A stretch of DNA of 64,000 bases, from positions 1,561,340 to 1,625,339 of the forward strand of contig BCKQ01000002.1 of NCBI GenBank assembly GCA_001600695.1, in the 5' to 3' direction. Source of the stretch: Ascoidea asiatica (taxonomy: Eukaryota; Ascomycota; Saccharomycetes; Ascoideales; Ascoideaceae). Positions 41,920 to 53,005 of this stretch are shown here, piece by piece (within the stretch, counting starts at the first letter, position 1; each line of letters begins with the position of its first letter). The notes beneath the pieces were generated by a model. That model made no database searches. It had not been told where the DNA came from and saw only the letters and a list, made by a program, of their open reading frames with translations. The translations under genes and the position numbers were made by a program.

Positions 41920-42054
41920 GGTGAGCAATCATTATATCATACCATTGAATAATATCTTTGTTCCAGTTGTTTCTGATTCTTTCCTTTGATTATTTTCTTT
42001 TGTTGCTGCTTCTGCTTTTTGACCCACCCTCGGAACTCTAAAAATATGTCTATC

Positions 42055-42060
42055 ACGTGT
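42055..42060. promoter_or_regulatory. CACGTG E-box
   Basis: A Cbf1/Pho4-type palindrome in the divergent promoter, about 140 bp from the small gene and 206 bp from GET4. Confidence 0.4.
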
Positions 42061-42173
42061 CTTGCAATTAATTTTCATTTGCTGTCACTAATCTTCATTT
42101 AATAATACTGAATAATACTGCTAAAGGGTTTTTATTTATTTATTATATTTATTATTCAATATTCAATATTTAA

Positions 42174-42215
42174 AATACTTTTAATACTTTTAATACTTTT
42201 AATACCTTCAAGACT
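42174..42215 (+). repeat. 9-bp AATACTTTT tandem array in the GET4 leader
   Basis: Four exact AATACTTTT units and a partial fifth. A related 10-bp array, AATACTTTTT, lies upstream of HOS2 at 45187-45226. Confidence 0.9.
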
Positions 42216-42265
42216 TTTAACACTTTTCACTATAACAAGTAACAACTTTTCAAAAAAATAAAAAA

Positions 42266-43438
42266 ATGACTGACGAAATTAATATCATAGATAATGATAC
42301 TTCTATTGAAGAAAAAATATCTTCAAATATTAAATCAACAAATCCAAAATTAGAAAGAACAATTTTAAGATTTCAACAAAAAATTAAATCAAAAAATTAT
42401 TATGAAGCTCATCAAACAATAAGATCAATAATTTCAAGATTTTTAAAATTAAATCAATTTCAAAATTCAATAGATTTATTATATACTGGAATTTTAATCT
42501 TATTTCAACATCAACAATATTCTTCTTCAATTGATTTAATTATATTTTTATTTGAAATTTTAAATAAAAATAATATCAATTTATCCACTACTACTACTAC
42601 TACTACTTCTAATAATAGTAATAATAATATTCATATTCATATTGATAATTTAAAAGATAAAATTTTAACAATTTTAAATTATTTACCTGAAAATGATACT
42701 TCTTTTATAAAAATTATAAATTTAATTATAAATTATTCAATTAATCATTCATTTTATCATTTTGGTGATCCTGATTTTCATGATTTAATTGCAAATAAAT
42801 TATTATTATTATCAAATTCAAAAATTATCATTAATAATAATTTAAATTCATCAGTTTCATCAAATGATTTAAATGATTCAAAAGAATTAATAAATTTATT
42901 AAATTTAACTGAAAATCATTTAATTTTTGGTACTTTTAAATCTTTTAAAATTTATCAATCTTTAATTCTTGATTGGATTAATGATGATAATTATAATTTA
43001 AAAAATTTTCAAAATTTCTTAATAAAACCAATTTTTTCTTATCTTTTTATTCAAAATTTTAAATTTTTAAATATTTTTTTAAATAATTTAATTGAAAATT
43101 TAATAAATTTTTATAAATCTTTAAAATCTTCAAAATTTTCATTAAATTATAAAATTTTAAATATTAATGAATTTTTTAAAATTTATTATTTTAAAGATTT
43201 ACAAATTTTAAATTTCTTACAATTATTAATTTTATCAATTCAATCAAATAATAAAGATTTATTCTTAAATTTAAAAAATTATTATTCAAATATTTTAAAT
43301 AATTTTGATCAAAATTTATTATCTTTAATTGATTCTTTAGGTTCTTTATATTTTAATATAAAAATTCAAAAACCTGTAAATTTTATGGCTGAGATGATGA
43401 ATGGGTTTTTTTCCGGTGGTGCAATTAATTCATCCTAA
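42266..43438 (+). CDS. GET4: Get4, tail-anchored protein targeting
   Basis: The 390-residue protein matches Get4, which with Get5 bridges Sgt2 and Get3 in delivery of tail-anchored proteins to the ER. The diagnostic N-terminal helices are clear: LERTILRFQQKIKSKNYYEAHQTIRSI (in part about residues 30-57), then SIDLLYTGILILFQHQQYSSSIDL. The rest is an alpha-solenoid, and the end FMAEMMNGFFSGG matches the family C-terminus. Asn/Thr-rich loops, for example a run of Thr (about 111-117), make it longer than the S. cerevisiae protein (312). It is convergent with HOS2. Confidence 0.9.
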   Translation: MTDEINIIDNDTSIEEKISSNIKSTNPKLERTILRFQQKIKSKNYYEAHQTIRSIISRFLKLNQFQNSIDLLYTGILILFQHQQYSSSIDLIIFLFEILNKNNINLSTTTTTTTSNNSNNNIHIHIDNLKDKILTILNYLPENDTSFIKIINLIINYSINHSFYHFGDPDFHDLIANKLLLLSNSKIIINNNLNSSVSSNDLNDSKELINLLNLTENHLIFGTFKSFKIYQSLILDWINDDNYNLKNFQNFLIKPIFSYLFIQNFKFLNIFLNNLIENLINFYKSLKSSKFSLNYKILNINEFFKIYYFKDLQILNFLQLLILSIQSNNKDLFLNLKNYYSNILNNFDQNLLSLIDSLGSLYFNIKIQKPVNFMAEMMNGFFSGGAINSS

Positions 43439-43605
43439 TTTTAAAACAATTTAATTTCAATTTAACTTTAATTCAACATTAAATCTTTACATATATAGAA
43501 ATAAACATTTTGTTCCTTATTACATTTTCATTATTTAAAACTCTAAAATATTTATTTGAACTAATCTACACATTATATATTACATTACTTTTTCAAAATC
43601 TTTCT

Positions 43606-45000
43606 TTAATCTTCTAATTCTCCAGGTCGTAAATCATCTTTTTCAATTAATTGAAATCTTTTTTCTTCTTTATCCATTTCTTCATTTAAATCTTGAAGTG
43701 CTTTTTCTTCTTCTTCATTTAATTTACTTAAATCTGGTGGAATTTCATCCATTCTAACACTTGGTGCTCCATTAAGATATCTTAAATTTTCAAGAGTTTG
43801 AATTCTTATACTATCTAAATATTTTCTATTATTTTTATTTTCAAATTTACCTTCAAGATGTGGATGTAATGTACAATCTGGATTAAAAAAATTTCTAAAT
43901 GGTAAATTCATTGGTAATTTATTATTTAATGTTACATTATTCATTATACTTGTTTCATAACACCATAATCTACTAACATTTTTTGGTGTATAACCTCCAC
44001 CTCCAATTACTAACATTGGTAAACCAAATGATTTAATAAATTTAACACATTCTCCATGACCTTTAATATTAAGATTAAATCTACCTAATCTATCATGACC
44101 TAAAGAATCTGCTCCACATTGTTGAACTATAACACTTGGTTGAAATGATGATATTACTGGTTCCATTATTGATTTAAAAAGTTTAACATAAGAATCATCA
44201 TCAATACCATCTCTTAATGGAACATTTATTGCATAATGTTTACCTTTACCAAGTCCAATTTCATCATAATTTCCAGTACCTGGAAAAAATTCAATACCAT
44301 CATATTTATGAAATGAACATGTCATAACTCTATCAGTTGTGAAAAAGGCTTCTTGTACACCATCACCATGATGTAAATCAATATCAATATATAAAACTCT
44401 TGGATAATATCTTAATAAATTTAATATAGATAAAACTATATCATTTACATAACAAAATCCAGAAGGTTCTGCTTTTTTTGCATGATGTAAACCACCAGAC
44501 CAATTTATCGCTATATCTGACATTCCAGATATTAATTTTCTTGTAGCATCTAAAGATCCACCTGCATAAAGTGAACAATAATCATATATACCATCAAATA
44601 CAGGACAATCATCTCCAATATTAAATTTTTTTAATAAATGAGCATATTTTGTTGCATTTTCTGGTGTAATAGTTGAAAGAAATTTAATATAATCTTCTGA
44701 ATGAAATTGTAAAAGTTCATCTCTTGTAGCCTTTCTTGGTAAATAACAATCCATCTTTTGATATAATTTATAACCAGTAATAAGATGATCAGTTAATTTC
44801 AATCGAAATGGTTTCATTGGATGACCAACTCCATAATGATATTGACAAGCATCTGGATTATAATGATAAGAAACACTAGGTTTAAATGGTGTCAGTATTT
44901 CTTCATAAGGTAATGTTTTCTCACTTGTTTTCACATCAGATATAAACGTTGGTTCCAGATCATAATTATTAGCGATTGTATTTACCCATTTCATGGACAT
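43606..45000 (-). CDS. HOS2: Hos2 class I histone deacetylase
   Basis: The 464-residue protein is a zinc-dependent class I histone deacetylase. It matches Hos2, the catalytic subunit of the Set3 complex, which deacetylates H3/H4 tails within transcribed genes. The deacetylase domain starts at [20 protein letters not shown] and contains all active-site motifs: [11 protein letters not shown] (about 164-174), [11 protein letters not shown] (about 205-215), [14 protein letters not shown], and [14 protein letters not shown] (about 331-344). The sequence NIGDDCP and the [19 protein letters not shown] block fit Hos2 rather than Rpd3. The C-terminus is acidic. The first ATG is at 45000. Confidence 0.96.
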   Translation of the reverse strand: MSMKWVNTIANNYDLEPTFISDVKTSEKTLPYEEILTPFKPSVSYHYNPDACQYHYGVGHPMKPFRLKLTDHLITGYKLYQKMDCYLPRKATRDELLQFHSEDYIKFLSTITPENATKYAHLLKKFNIGDDCPVFDGIYDYCSLYAGGSLDATRKLISGMSDIAINWSGGLHHAKKAEPSGFCYVNDIVLSILNLLRYYPRVLYIDIDLHHGDGVQEAFFTTDRVMTCSFHKYDGIEFFPGTGNYDEIGLGKGKHYAINVPLRDGIDDDSYVKLFKSIMEPVISSFQPSVIVQQCGADSLGHDRLGRFNLNIKGHGECVKFIKSFGLPMLVIGGGGYTPKNVSRLWCYETSIMNNVTLNNKLPMNLPFRNFFNPDCTLHPHLEGKFENKNNRKYLDSIRIQTLENLRYLNGAPSVRMDEIPPDLSKLNEEEEKALQDLNEEMDKEEKRFQLIEKDDLRPGELED

Positions 45001-45144
45001 TTTGAGAAAAAAAAGATGGTTTTATAGTGAATTAAAATTTCAAATTACTGATTTTGGAGTATTTTCGGAAATGAAGAATTAATTTCATTCTATTTCTCTG
45101 TGGATGGTTTTGATTGAATTTAAATTGAAAGATATAAAACCAAT

Positions 45145-45150
45145 CACGTG
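45145..45150. promoter_or_regulatory. CACGTG E-box upstream of HOS2
   Basis: ATCACGTGAT is fully palindromic and lies about 145 bp before the HOS2 start, a normal place for a Cbf1/Pho4-type site. Confidence 0.45.
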
Positions 45151-45186
45151 ATCTAGTGTTAAATTTATTGAAATATTCTTGAAATA

Positions 45187-45226
45187 AATACTTTTTAATA
45201 CTTTTTAATACTTTTTAATACTTTTA
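45187..45226. repeat. 10-bp AATACTTTTT tandem array
   Basis: Four units, the last with one change. It is related in sequence to the array upstream of GET4. Confidence 0.9.
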
Positions 45227-45400
45227 AGAGTAAAAAATAAAAGTTTAATGGGTTTTTATTAAAGAAGATACAAAGAAGAAATGCAAAATGTTGATACAAA
45301 GTAAAAAAAAAGATTCTATTAGTCATTATACCCGAAAGTGAGTGTTTCTATTTTATTTAAAATATAGGAGGAGGATTTGTAGGTTAATTATTTATCATCA

Positions 45401-47856
45401 TTACATGTCAATTTCATCTTTAAAGCTTAAAATATCGTCAACTCTCATTCCATTAATATCTGAATGAACATAATCATCAATATCAATGTCACCTAGAGAT
45501 TGAATTATTTCTTGGCCTTGAGTTTCTCCATCTAAAGAAAATTCCAAATCATTATCTTGTTCATCTATTTCAATATCAATGTCAATATCAATGTCCTTAT
45601 TATTATCATTATCGATATTATTATCAAAATTTGCTTTATTTTTAGGTTTTGTATCGTCTTTTGTTGCAACTAAAATTAATTCTCTTGACCGTATACTACC
45701 AACTAAATCTGGAATTAAAGAAAAAAGTTTTGAAGGTGCCATAATACCTAAAAGATTATTCATCGATGCAAATTTAACAGCTTCTTTTAATGATCTAGTG
45801 CATGGTTCCTCACAAAACTCATTATCTATTTCGAATCCATGAGCTGTTGTTACTTTGAATTCTCTTAGTTCATTATTATATCTTACCCCACCCATATTGA
45901 AAAATACTGGATAATTAGGTTGTTTCCAGTTTAATATTGTACAAACAATTGGATTGCAAGATGAAAATATTATAGGTCTTGATTTATTTGTAAATAAATT
46001 GGATTCACTATCACCACCAGATCTAACATGATCAAAAATTGTTTTCAAAAGTGTATCTATAAATTTATTAAGACATAAATTATTTATTGGATCCCCCTTA
46101 AGTTTTATTTCTGTATTAGAATCTGAAGATATGAGACCAGAATATGAACCAATTGAAAAACTTTTAAAAAAATTTTTAATTTCAAAATTTGTTGGATAGA
46201 TTATTTCAAGATTTAAAGAAAGATTTGTTGATAAATATTTAAGTACAAAATCTAATGGTAGATAACAATTTTTAATAATTTTTTGAATTGATTTTAGACT
46301 TCCAATAGAATTTGAATCAAAATTTAATTTAGAAATTTCAATTAATTTATTTTTAATATCATCAAAATTATAAAGATTTTTTGTTAATCTTTTTAATTCT
46401 TTACAACTGAAATTAATTAAAGGTAAATCTATTCCAGTTTCAGTAGTTATAAATGGTTTTGGACAAACTACTGGATTTCCATCATTTAGAATACAAACAA
46501 ATAATTTTAAAAAATTACCTGATAAAGAAGAAGCAGTTACAAATGAAAGAACTGAGGTTGAAGTTATACCAGATGTATTATTAATATTAGTGTTTGTATT
46601 AGCATTTTGATCAGTTGTTTTCCAATATGTATCATATTTTGTAATTTCTAATGGAATTCCAGAATATGGATGAATAATTTGATATTTAAATCTTAATTCT
46701 CCAATATTTTTTAATCTTACATCAAATAATGGTAATAAAACTTCACCAGTTCCATCAAGATTTATAGTATTATTATTATAATTATAATCATTATTATTAC
46801 TATTTGAAAATAAACTTGATAAAGCAGCAGTTTTTGCAATAAGTTTTGTACCAAAAGTTGGAAATAATTCAAATTCAATTGAAAAATTATCATCAATTTT
46901 ATCAATTTGAAACAGAACAAATTTATCATTATCATTAATTGGCCATAAAATATTTCTAGGAATAACATCAGAAGATTTTGAACTTATAGTAATTCTACCA
47001 GGTACAACACTAATATCAGGAATATTTGAATAATTATTAAAACCATATGAATTTGAAAACAGAGAATCATAATATCTTTTTTTAAAAAATTTTAATGAAT
47101 TTTTTTCAGGTAAAAAAATTAATTGTAAAAAAATTTTTTTTTCTAAAAAATTATGACCATATTTACGTAATGGAATTATTGGAGGTGGTAAAGATAAATC
47201 TGGAATTGAATCTAAATTTACTGGAGTTTGAATATCATTTGGAGTTAAAAAATTTGAATTTGAACTTGGTAATGAATTTGCAGGAGTTATAATATTATCA
47301 TTATTATCATTATTTTTATTTTCAGAATTATTTGTCATTTTAACATATTCAGCAATTGTTAATGGTTTTGATTTTGGATTCATGAAACTATTATCAGTAT
47401 TATTATTATTTAAAGAAGAGAATTTTTTAAGTAAAACATTAAGTGGTTTTATATGACCTTCCCAAGAAGCATGATATAAAGGAGAAAAACCATTTGAATC
47501 TTTTAAATTAATATTTGCACCAAATTTAATTAATTCATTTGTTGTTCTTGGATGACCATGAGAAGCAGAATAAAAAATTGGAGTCCATTTATTAAAAGAA
47601 TCAATTTGATTTGGATTTAAATTACCTTTATTAATTAATAAAGAAATAATTTTATAATGACCTTTAATTGAGATAATATGTAAAGGTAATAAACCTTGAA
47701 CATTTTCAGAAATTTTAGAAATAATTTTTGAATATTTTTGATCTAATAATTTATTTATAATATCATAATTACCAAATTCACAAGCATAATTTAAAGCAAG
47801 ATATTTTGGTAAATTTGTATCATATTTTAATTTTTTTTTTGAATCTTCGAAGTTAA

Positions 47857-47896
<40 letters not shown>

Positions 47897-49173
47897 TTTA
47901 ATAATTATATTTTCTTTTGATAAAATAAAATCTAATAAATAAATCATTGTATTTAAATTATTATTTGAAATTGATAATAATAATGGAGTTAAAGAATTAT
48001 TATCAACAATTGAATAATTTGGATAAAATTTTAAAAAAATTGGTAATAAATCAATTCTACCAAATTGACAAGCATAATGTAATGGAATTTTACTATTTGA
48101 ATCTTTTTGTTTTAATAAATTTATTAAATTTTTTTCATTTAAAATTATTTCAACTAAGAATAATCTTGAATTTGAGTTTAAATTATTATTTATTTTGTCA
48201 TCTATTTTGTTATTTGAGTTATTTGAGTTATTAAAATCTTTGGTATTATTATTATTAGTAGCTGTAGTTGTATTAATTGAAGATAAAGATTTTGAATTTA
48301 AAGTATTATTTATTGAAATTAAAGAAGAAGGAGCCGCTGATATTATATTAACTTTATTATTATTATTGTTATTATTATTATTATTAGTGGCGGTGGTGGT
48401 TATGGCAGTAGCAGTAGTAGTGGTGGTAATGGTAGTGGTAGTTTTTATAATATTTGAGGAAGTAATTTGATGTAATAAATTTTTATTTGAGATTATATCA
48501 ATATAATTTAAATTTATAAGATCTTTAAAGAAATCATAAAATTTTTTTAAGAAACAATCTAAGATTGGAGTTGAAATTGATAAGAAAAAAATTTTAGAAA
48601 TATTTTTAATTTTTTTATAATTTGATAATTTTTTAAACCAATTATTTAATAAAATTTCTTCATTATTATTTGATAAAGATATATTTAAGAATTCTGAATA
48701 TAATTCATCAGTTTCTCTTGAATCATCATTTATTTTTAAATTATTTATAATTTTATTTTTATTATTAGCGGTATTGGCGTTATTGTTATTTGTATTGTTA
48801 TTTGTATTGTTATTTGTATTTGTATCGGCGCTATTATTATTATTATTATTATTATTACTATTATTATTTAAATTTTCACCATCTTGAAATGCTTCTAATT
48901 GTAATAAAGAATTTGAAACATGATCAGATAATTGATTAATTTGATCTCTATGAAATACAGGTTGAATATTTATTGTAGTTGAGATATAAATTTCTTTTAA
49001 ATGAGATTTTGATCTTTTATCCCATTTTTTTAAAATTTTTCTAAAACCAGTTTCATTTAATTCAACAAATTGAGATAATCTATCAAGATCTTTATTAAAT
49101 TTTTGAAAATTATTAAATAAATTTTGAAAAGATATTGAATCATTATCAAAATCTAAATCATTTATATCATTAA

Positions 49174-49208
<35 letters not shown>

Positions 49209-49576
49209 GATGATGAAGATGAGGAAGAAGGTGAAGATAAAGTAGATAATAATGTTTTTTTCTTTTGAATTAAAATATCTAATTTTAATTTTAAATCAGC
49301 TTCTTTTTCAATATAAAAATTATTAACTTTTTCTAATTCTCTTTCAATTCTAAAAAAAAAACTAGCATTATTTTCTTTTAATAATAATTCAACTTGTTTA
49401 TTATTAAAATCAATTTTATTTGAAATATTATTATCAATTGAGGATTGAAGTGAATTTACTGTATTTATAGTTGCTAAAGATTTAATTAATTTCTTTAAAG
49501 ATTTATAATTCATAAAATATGGTAAATATTCAGGTAATTGTAATTTTCTAGCTTCTAGATATTTACCATATTTCAT
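45401..49576 (-). CDS. PHO81: Pho81-type CDK inhibitor (SPX, ankyrin, GDPD-like)
   Basis: The 1391-residue protein matches Pho81, the inhibitor of the Pho80-Pho85 kinase that reads phosphate and inositol pyrophosphate. An SPX domain fills about residues 1-215, starting MKYGKYLEARKLQLPEYLPY, interrupted by Asn and Ser runs. Six ankyrin-like repeats lie at about 485-730; examples are KIPLHYACQFGR, LPLHIISIKGHYKI, WTPIFYSASHGHP and FSPLYHASWEGHI. This part holds the minimal inhibitor region in the S. cerevisiae protein. From about 1000 to 1330 there is a glycerophosphodiesterase-like domain (GNPVVCPKPFI) which in this family lacks activity. The acidic C-terminus ends SFKDEIDM. Many homopolymeric Asn and Thr runs are inserted. 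Its role is in the PHO pathway; it is divergent from ANP1. Confidence 0.97.
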
Positions 49577-49869
49577 TTTGTTTTATTATTAAATTTTGAT
49601 ATTAGATTATGATAGTGAATGAATGAATGAATAAATCTATAAATGATTCTATGATTCTATGATTCTATGATTATAGAATATGAGTAATTGAATATTTATT
49701 TGAAAGGAGATTGATTTGAATTGAATAGAATATAATTGAATAAAAATAATATATGATTAAAACAATAGAATAATAGAAATAATACAAATGTTAAAAGAAG
49801 AAAAAGAAGAAAAAGAAGAAAAAGAAGCAGAATCTGAGGAAATTGAGGAAATTGAGGAATCTGAAACTG

Positions 49870-50235
49870 AAAATGCTTGGATTTGGCTGTGGATGGTCCA
49901 GGGACCGGAACAGGTCCACTGTTCTGGTCTCACTCCGGGATGTACAAACATGCAGTCTAGTGTATCATGGAACACCTGGCTGCACCAGAGAGCCCACGTT
50001 CTCTGATTCTGTGCTCTTATTGGCCAGAGCACCACGTTTTCCATTAACACCATGTCACTGGTTTAGGTGCTTCCAAAAAGGGGTATCACCCACAAAACTG
50101 GATTTGAATCCGCAGGGCTGTGTGCGCTGCTGCGTTCCACTGTGGAATTACTGCTGGTGACGTAGCCCGCCGAGGAATGAGCTGCTCTGCGTTCTTCCCG
50201 CACGTGATCTCTCCGACTCTCTCAAACTCTCGTTT
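49870..50235. other. GC-rich island F
   Basis: A GC-rich block in a divergent promoter. It contains GCGCTGCTGCGTT (50124-50136, the island decamer with an extra TGC), CTCTGCGTTCTT, TTATTGGCCA (reverse CCAAT) and CACGTG. GGATTTGAATCC near 50100 resembles a tRNA B box, but no tRNA fold is possible there. Confidence 0.6.
50201..50206. promoter_or_regulatory. CACGTG E-box between PHO81 and ANP1
   Basis: CGCACGTGATC lies within GC-rich island F, about 370 bp before ANP1 and 625 bp before PHO81. Since PHO81 is a Pho4 target in S. cerevisiae, a Pho4 role is possible but not shown. Confidence 0.4.
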
Positions 50236-50275
50236 TAGCAACAGTAATAAAAATACCTGCCAGTTTTCTCACTTT

Positions 50276-50329
50276 CACTTCTCTCACTTCTCTCACTTCT
50301 CTCACTTCTCTCACTTCTCTCACTTCTCG
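50276..50329 (+). repeat. 9-bp CACTTCTCT tandem array
   Basis: Six units in a row, the last with G for T, on the pyrimidine strand about 245 bp before the ANP1 ATG. It also makes a false open frame coding for repeated FSH. Confidence 0.95.
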
Positions 50330-50572
50330 CAGCTGATTTGATTTATTTTCGTTTAAATTCACTTGAAATTAAATTTAGCTTTAAATGGTTTATTTTTATT
50401 TTCAACACCTGTAACTTATAATCTGAAAATATCTATTGTCAAATTATTAAATTTTAAATAAAGAACAATATAAAACTTTTCAATTATCAATTATTAGTTA
50501 TTGATATAAAATAATAAAAGGATCATTTTTTTCTTATACTTTTTTTTTTTTCTCTTATGGCCCAATATATAA

Positions 50573-52498
50573 ATGAATCATCCTTTTTTCAGGTATGTAA
50601 AATATATTATTAAAACTATATCCTATTTTATACCTAGTATATATATATATTAAAAATTATTTTTAACTAACATTATTTAAAAAAGACCAATAATTAAAAA
50701 ATCCTCAAAGGGTAATTTTAATAAAAGTTATAAAAATCTAAAATATATTTTAGTTTTTTCAATTTTATTATTAATTTTAATTTTTTTTTTATTAAAAATT
50801 TTAAATTTTTTTAATATATTTAAAGTAATTTTAAATATTATAAATTTTTCAATATTTAAAAAAATATTTAATAATTATAATAATTATTATTATAATAATA
50901 ATAATTATATTGATAATAATCTTTATAAACCAAATTTAAATGATATACCAAATGTTAAATTTTTTGATTTAAAAAATTATCAAGGTTCAAAAAATGGTTG
51001 GCAAAATTTTGAAAAAGTTTTATTTTGTGTACCTTTAAGAGATGCAGAATCTCATTTACCAATGTTTTTTAATCATATGAGAAATTTAACTTATCCACAT
51101 AATTTAATTGATTTAGCATTTTTAGTATCTGATTCAAAAGATAATACAATGGATTCTTTAAGATCTCATTTAGAAGATATACAAAATGATTCAAATATTA
51201 ATTTACATTTTGGTGAAATTGAAATTTTTGAAAAAGATTTTGGACAAATTATTGGTCAAGGATTTTCTGATAGACATGGTTTTGAAGCTCAAGGTCCAAG
51301 AAGAAAATTAATGGCAAGAGCAAGAAATTGGTTATGGACTGTAGCTTTAAAACCAAATCATTCATGGATTTATTGGAGAGATGCTGATGTTGAAACTGTA
51401 CCTCCAACAATTATTGAAGATTTAATGCATCATAATAAAGATGTTATTGTACCAAATGTTTGGAGACCATTACCTGATTGGTTAGGTAATCAACAACCAT
51501 ATGATTTAAATTCATGGCAAGAAAGTGATGGAGGTTTACAATTAGCAAATTCATTAGATGAAAATGCTGTAATTGTTGAAGGTTATGTTGAATATGCCAC
51601 TTGGAGACCACATTTAGCTTATTTAAGAGATCCAAATGGTGATCCAGAAGTTGAAATGCCTTTAGATGGTATTGGAGGAGTTTCAATATTATCAAAAGCA
51701 AATGTATTTAAAAGTGGAGCACATTTTCCTGCATTTTCATTTGAAAAACATGCAGAAACTGAAGCATTTGGTAAAATGTGTAAAAAAATGAATTTTAATG
51801 TTTTTGGTTTACCACATTATGTAATTTGGCATATTTATGAACCAAGTACAGATGATTTAAAACATATGGAATGGATGGCAAAAGAAGAATTAAGACAAAA
51901 AGAAGAACAAAAATTAAAAGAAATTTATGATAAATCATGGATTGAAAGATTTGAAGATGTTCAAGATTCTTGGAAATCTGATAGAATTAATATTTTAAAA
52001 AATACAGATATGACAAGACATAGAAATATTATTGTTGATTGGTCTGATGATGATATTATTGATAATAATAATAATAATGATAATAATGAAAAAATTAAAG
52101 ATGATAATAATGAAAAAATTAATAAAGGTATACCACCTGCTCAACCTCCAAGACAAAAAGATTTATTACCTGAAGAAAAATTATTTGTTGATGAATCTTT
52201 AATTGAAAATCAAAAAGGTATTGTAAAAGATATTTTATCAGATAATAAATTAGATACTCAAAAAGATAACAAAATAGATAATCAAAAAGACAATAAAAAT
52301 GATATTCAATTGGATAATAAAATAGACAATGAAATAAAGAATAATAATAATAACAAAGATATTAATAACAATAATAAAGATAATAGTAACAATAATAAAG
52401 ATAATAATATTCAAGTAGATAATTCTAAAAATCAAAATCAAAATCAAAATCAAAATCAAAATCAAAAAGAAGATAATAATATAAAACCAGATAATTGA
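50573..52498 (+). CDS. ANP1: Anp1, Golgi mannan polymerase II subunit, two exons (50573-50592, 50686-52498)
   Basis: Anp1 is an alpha-1,6-mannosyltransferase subunit of mannan polymerase II in the cis-Golgi (GT62 family with Mnn9 and Van1). A 20-nt exon 1 codes for MNHPFF plus two bases. The donor is GTATGT (50593) and the acceptor AAG at 50685; a branch-like AACTAAC lies at 50665-50671. The junction codon AGA keeps phase, and an in-frame TAA just before the acceptor shows that the intron must be removed. The 610-residue product has a membrane helix at about 24-50 and a stem. The GT62 core starts FCVPLRDAESHLPMFFNHM, includes the DxD-type WRDADVE, and has PNVWRPLPDWLG, the Anp1-type block. 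The C-terminus is a long Asn/Lys/Asp-rich tail. Confidence 0.95.
50593..50685 (+). other. ANP1: 93-bp intron of ANP1
   Basis: GTATGT donor, AACTAAC branch-like site 14 nt before the acceptor, and AAG acceptor. It lies directly after the sixth codon. Confidence 0.85.
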
Positions 52499-53005
52499 TA
52501 ATACACACTCAAATTATTATCATTATGAATATATTAATATATTAATATAATAATATAATATAATATAATATAATATAAGATATATATACAAAATAAGTTT
52601 TTTTTTTGTATTTTTTGTATTTTTTGTTCGTTTTTGTTAGTCTTTTTTTTCATCTATATTCTTGCATTAATAATTTTTTATTTATTAACGTTTTATCTTT
52701 TAATTTACATGTATATTACTTAATTATTCTTCCAAAGCTAATAACCATTACAATTTCAATTATTTTTTATCCTTTTTCTTCTCTTTTTAATACACTTTTG
52801 AAAAATAACAATGATAATAATGATCGTGTCACGTGCGAGTCCATTTCCATGGGTCTTCTTTTTTTAAATTCTTTGATTTTAATTTTCATTGGCTGAGTTC
52901 AATGAAAACGAATAAAAGAAAAGAAAAGAAATGAAAAGAAATGAAATGAAATGAAAAGAAGTTGATTGAAGTTGATTGAAAGAGATATATTTATTGAATA
53001 TAATA
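52499..53005. other. Intergenic region after ANP1
   Basis: About 500 bp. It contains AATATA repeats (52543-52575), a CACGTG at 52830-52835 (GTCACGTGCG), and GAAAAGAAATGAAAT purine repeats (52912-52975) before the next gene. The 96-codon open frame 52606-52896 is hydrophobic and Phe-rich as expected from T-rich DNA, and is not called. Confidence 0.45.
52830..52835. promoter_or_regulatory. CACGTG E-box
   Basis: GTCACGTGCG lies about 170 bp before the ATG of the mitochondrial-type gene at 53006. Confidence 0.4.

Larger units (their letters stand above)
41920..42265. other. Divergent promoter of the small gene and GET4
   Basis: It contains CACGTG at 42055-42060 (ATCACGTGT) and a 9-bp AATACTTTT array at 42174-42209, about 57-92 bp before the GET4 ATG. 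The rest is AT-rich. Confidence 0.5.
45001..45400. other. HOS2 promoter and PHO81 terminator region
   Basis: About 400 bp. It contains CACGTG at 45145-45150 (ATCACGTGAT, a 10-bp palindrome) and a 10-bp AATACTTTTT array at 45187-45226. ATACCCGA near 45329 is a partial Reb1-like match. Confidence 0.5.
49577..50572. other. PHO81/ANP1 divergent promoter with GC-rich island F
   Basis: It holds ATGATTCT repeats (49643-49670), an AAGAAGAAAA-type run (49794-49830), a GC-rich island at about 49870-50235 with CACGTG at 50201-50206, and a 9-bp CACTTCTCT array at 50276-50329. Open frames at 49757-50341 in both directions are not called as genes. Confidence 0.55.

Noticed and set aside
50098..50120. tRNA B-box-like GGATTTGAATCC
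   Set aside because: No T-stem can form around the loop, no A box lies at the right distance, and no acceptor stem is seen.
50276..50341. Frame coding for repeated FSH
   Set aside because: It is only the translation of the CACTTCTCT array.
52606..52896. 96-codon hydrophobic frame between ANP1 and the 53006 gene
   Set aside because: Phe, Leu and Ile content follows from T-rich leader DNA; no conserved feature.
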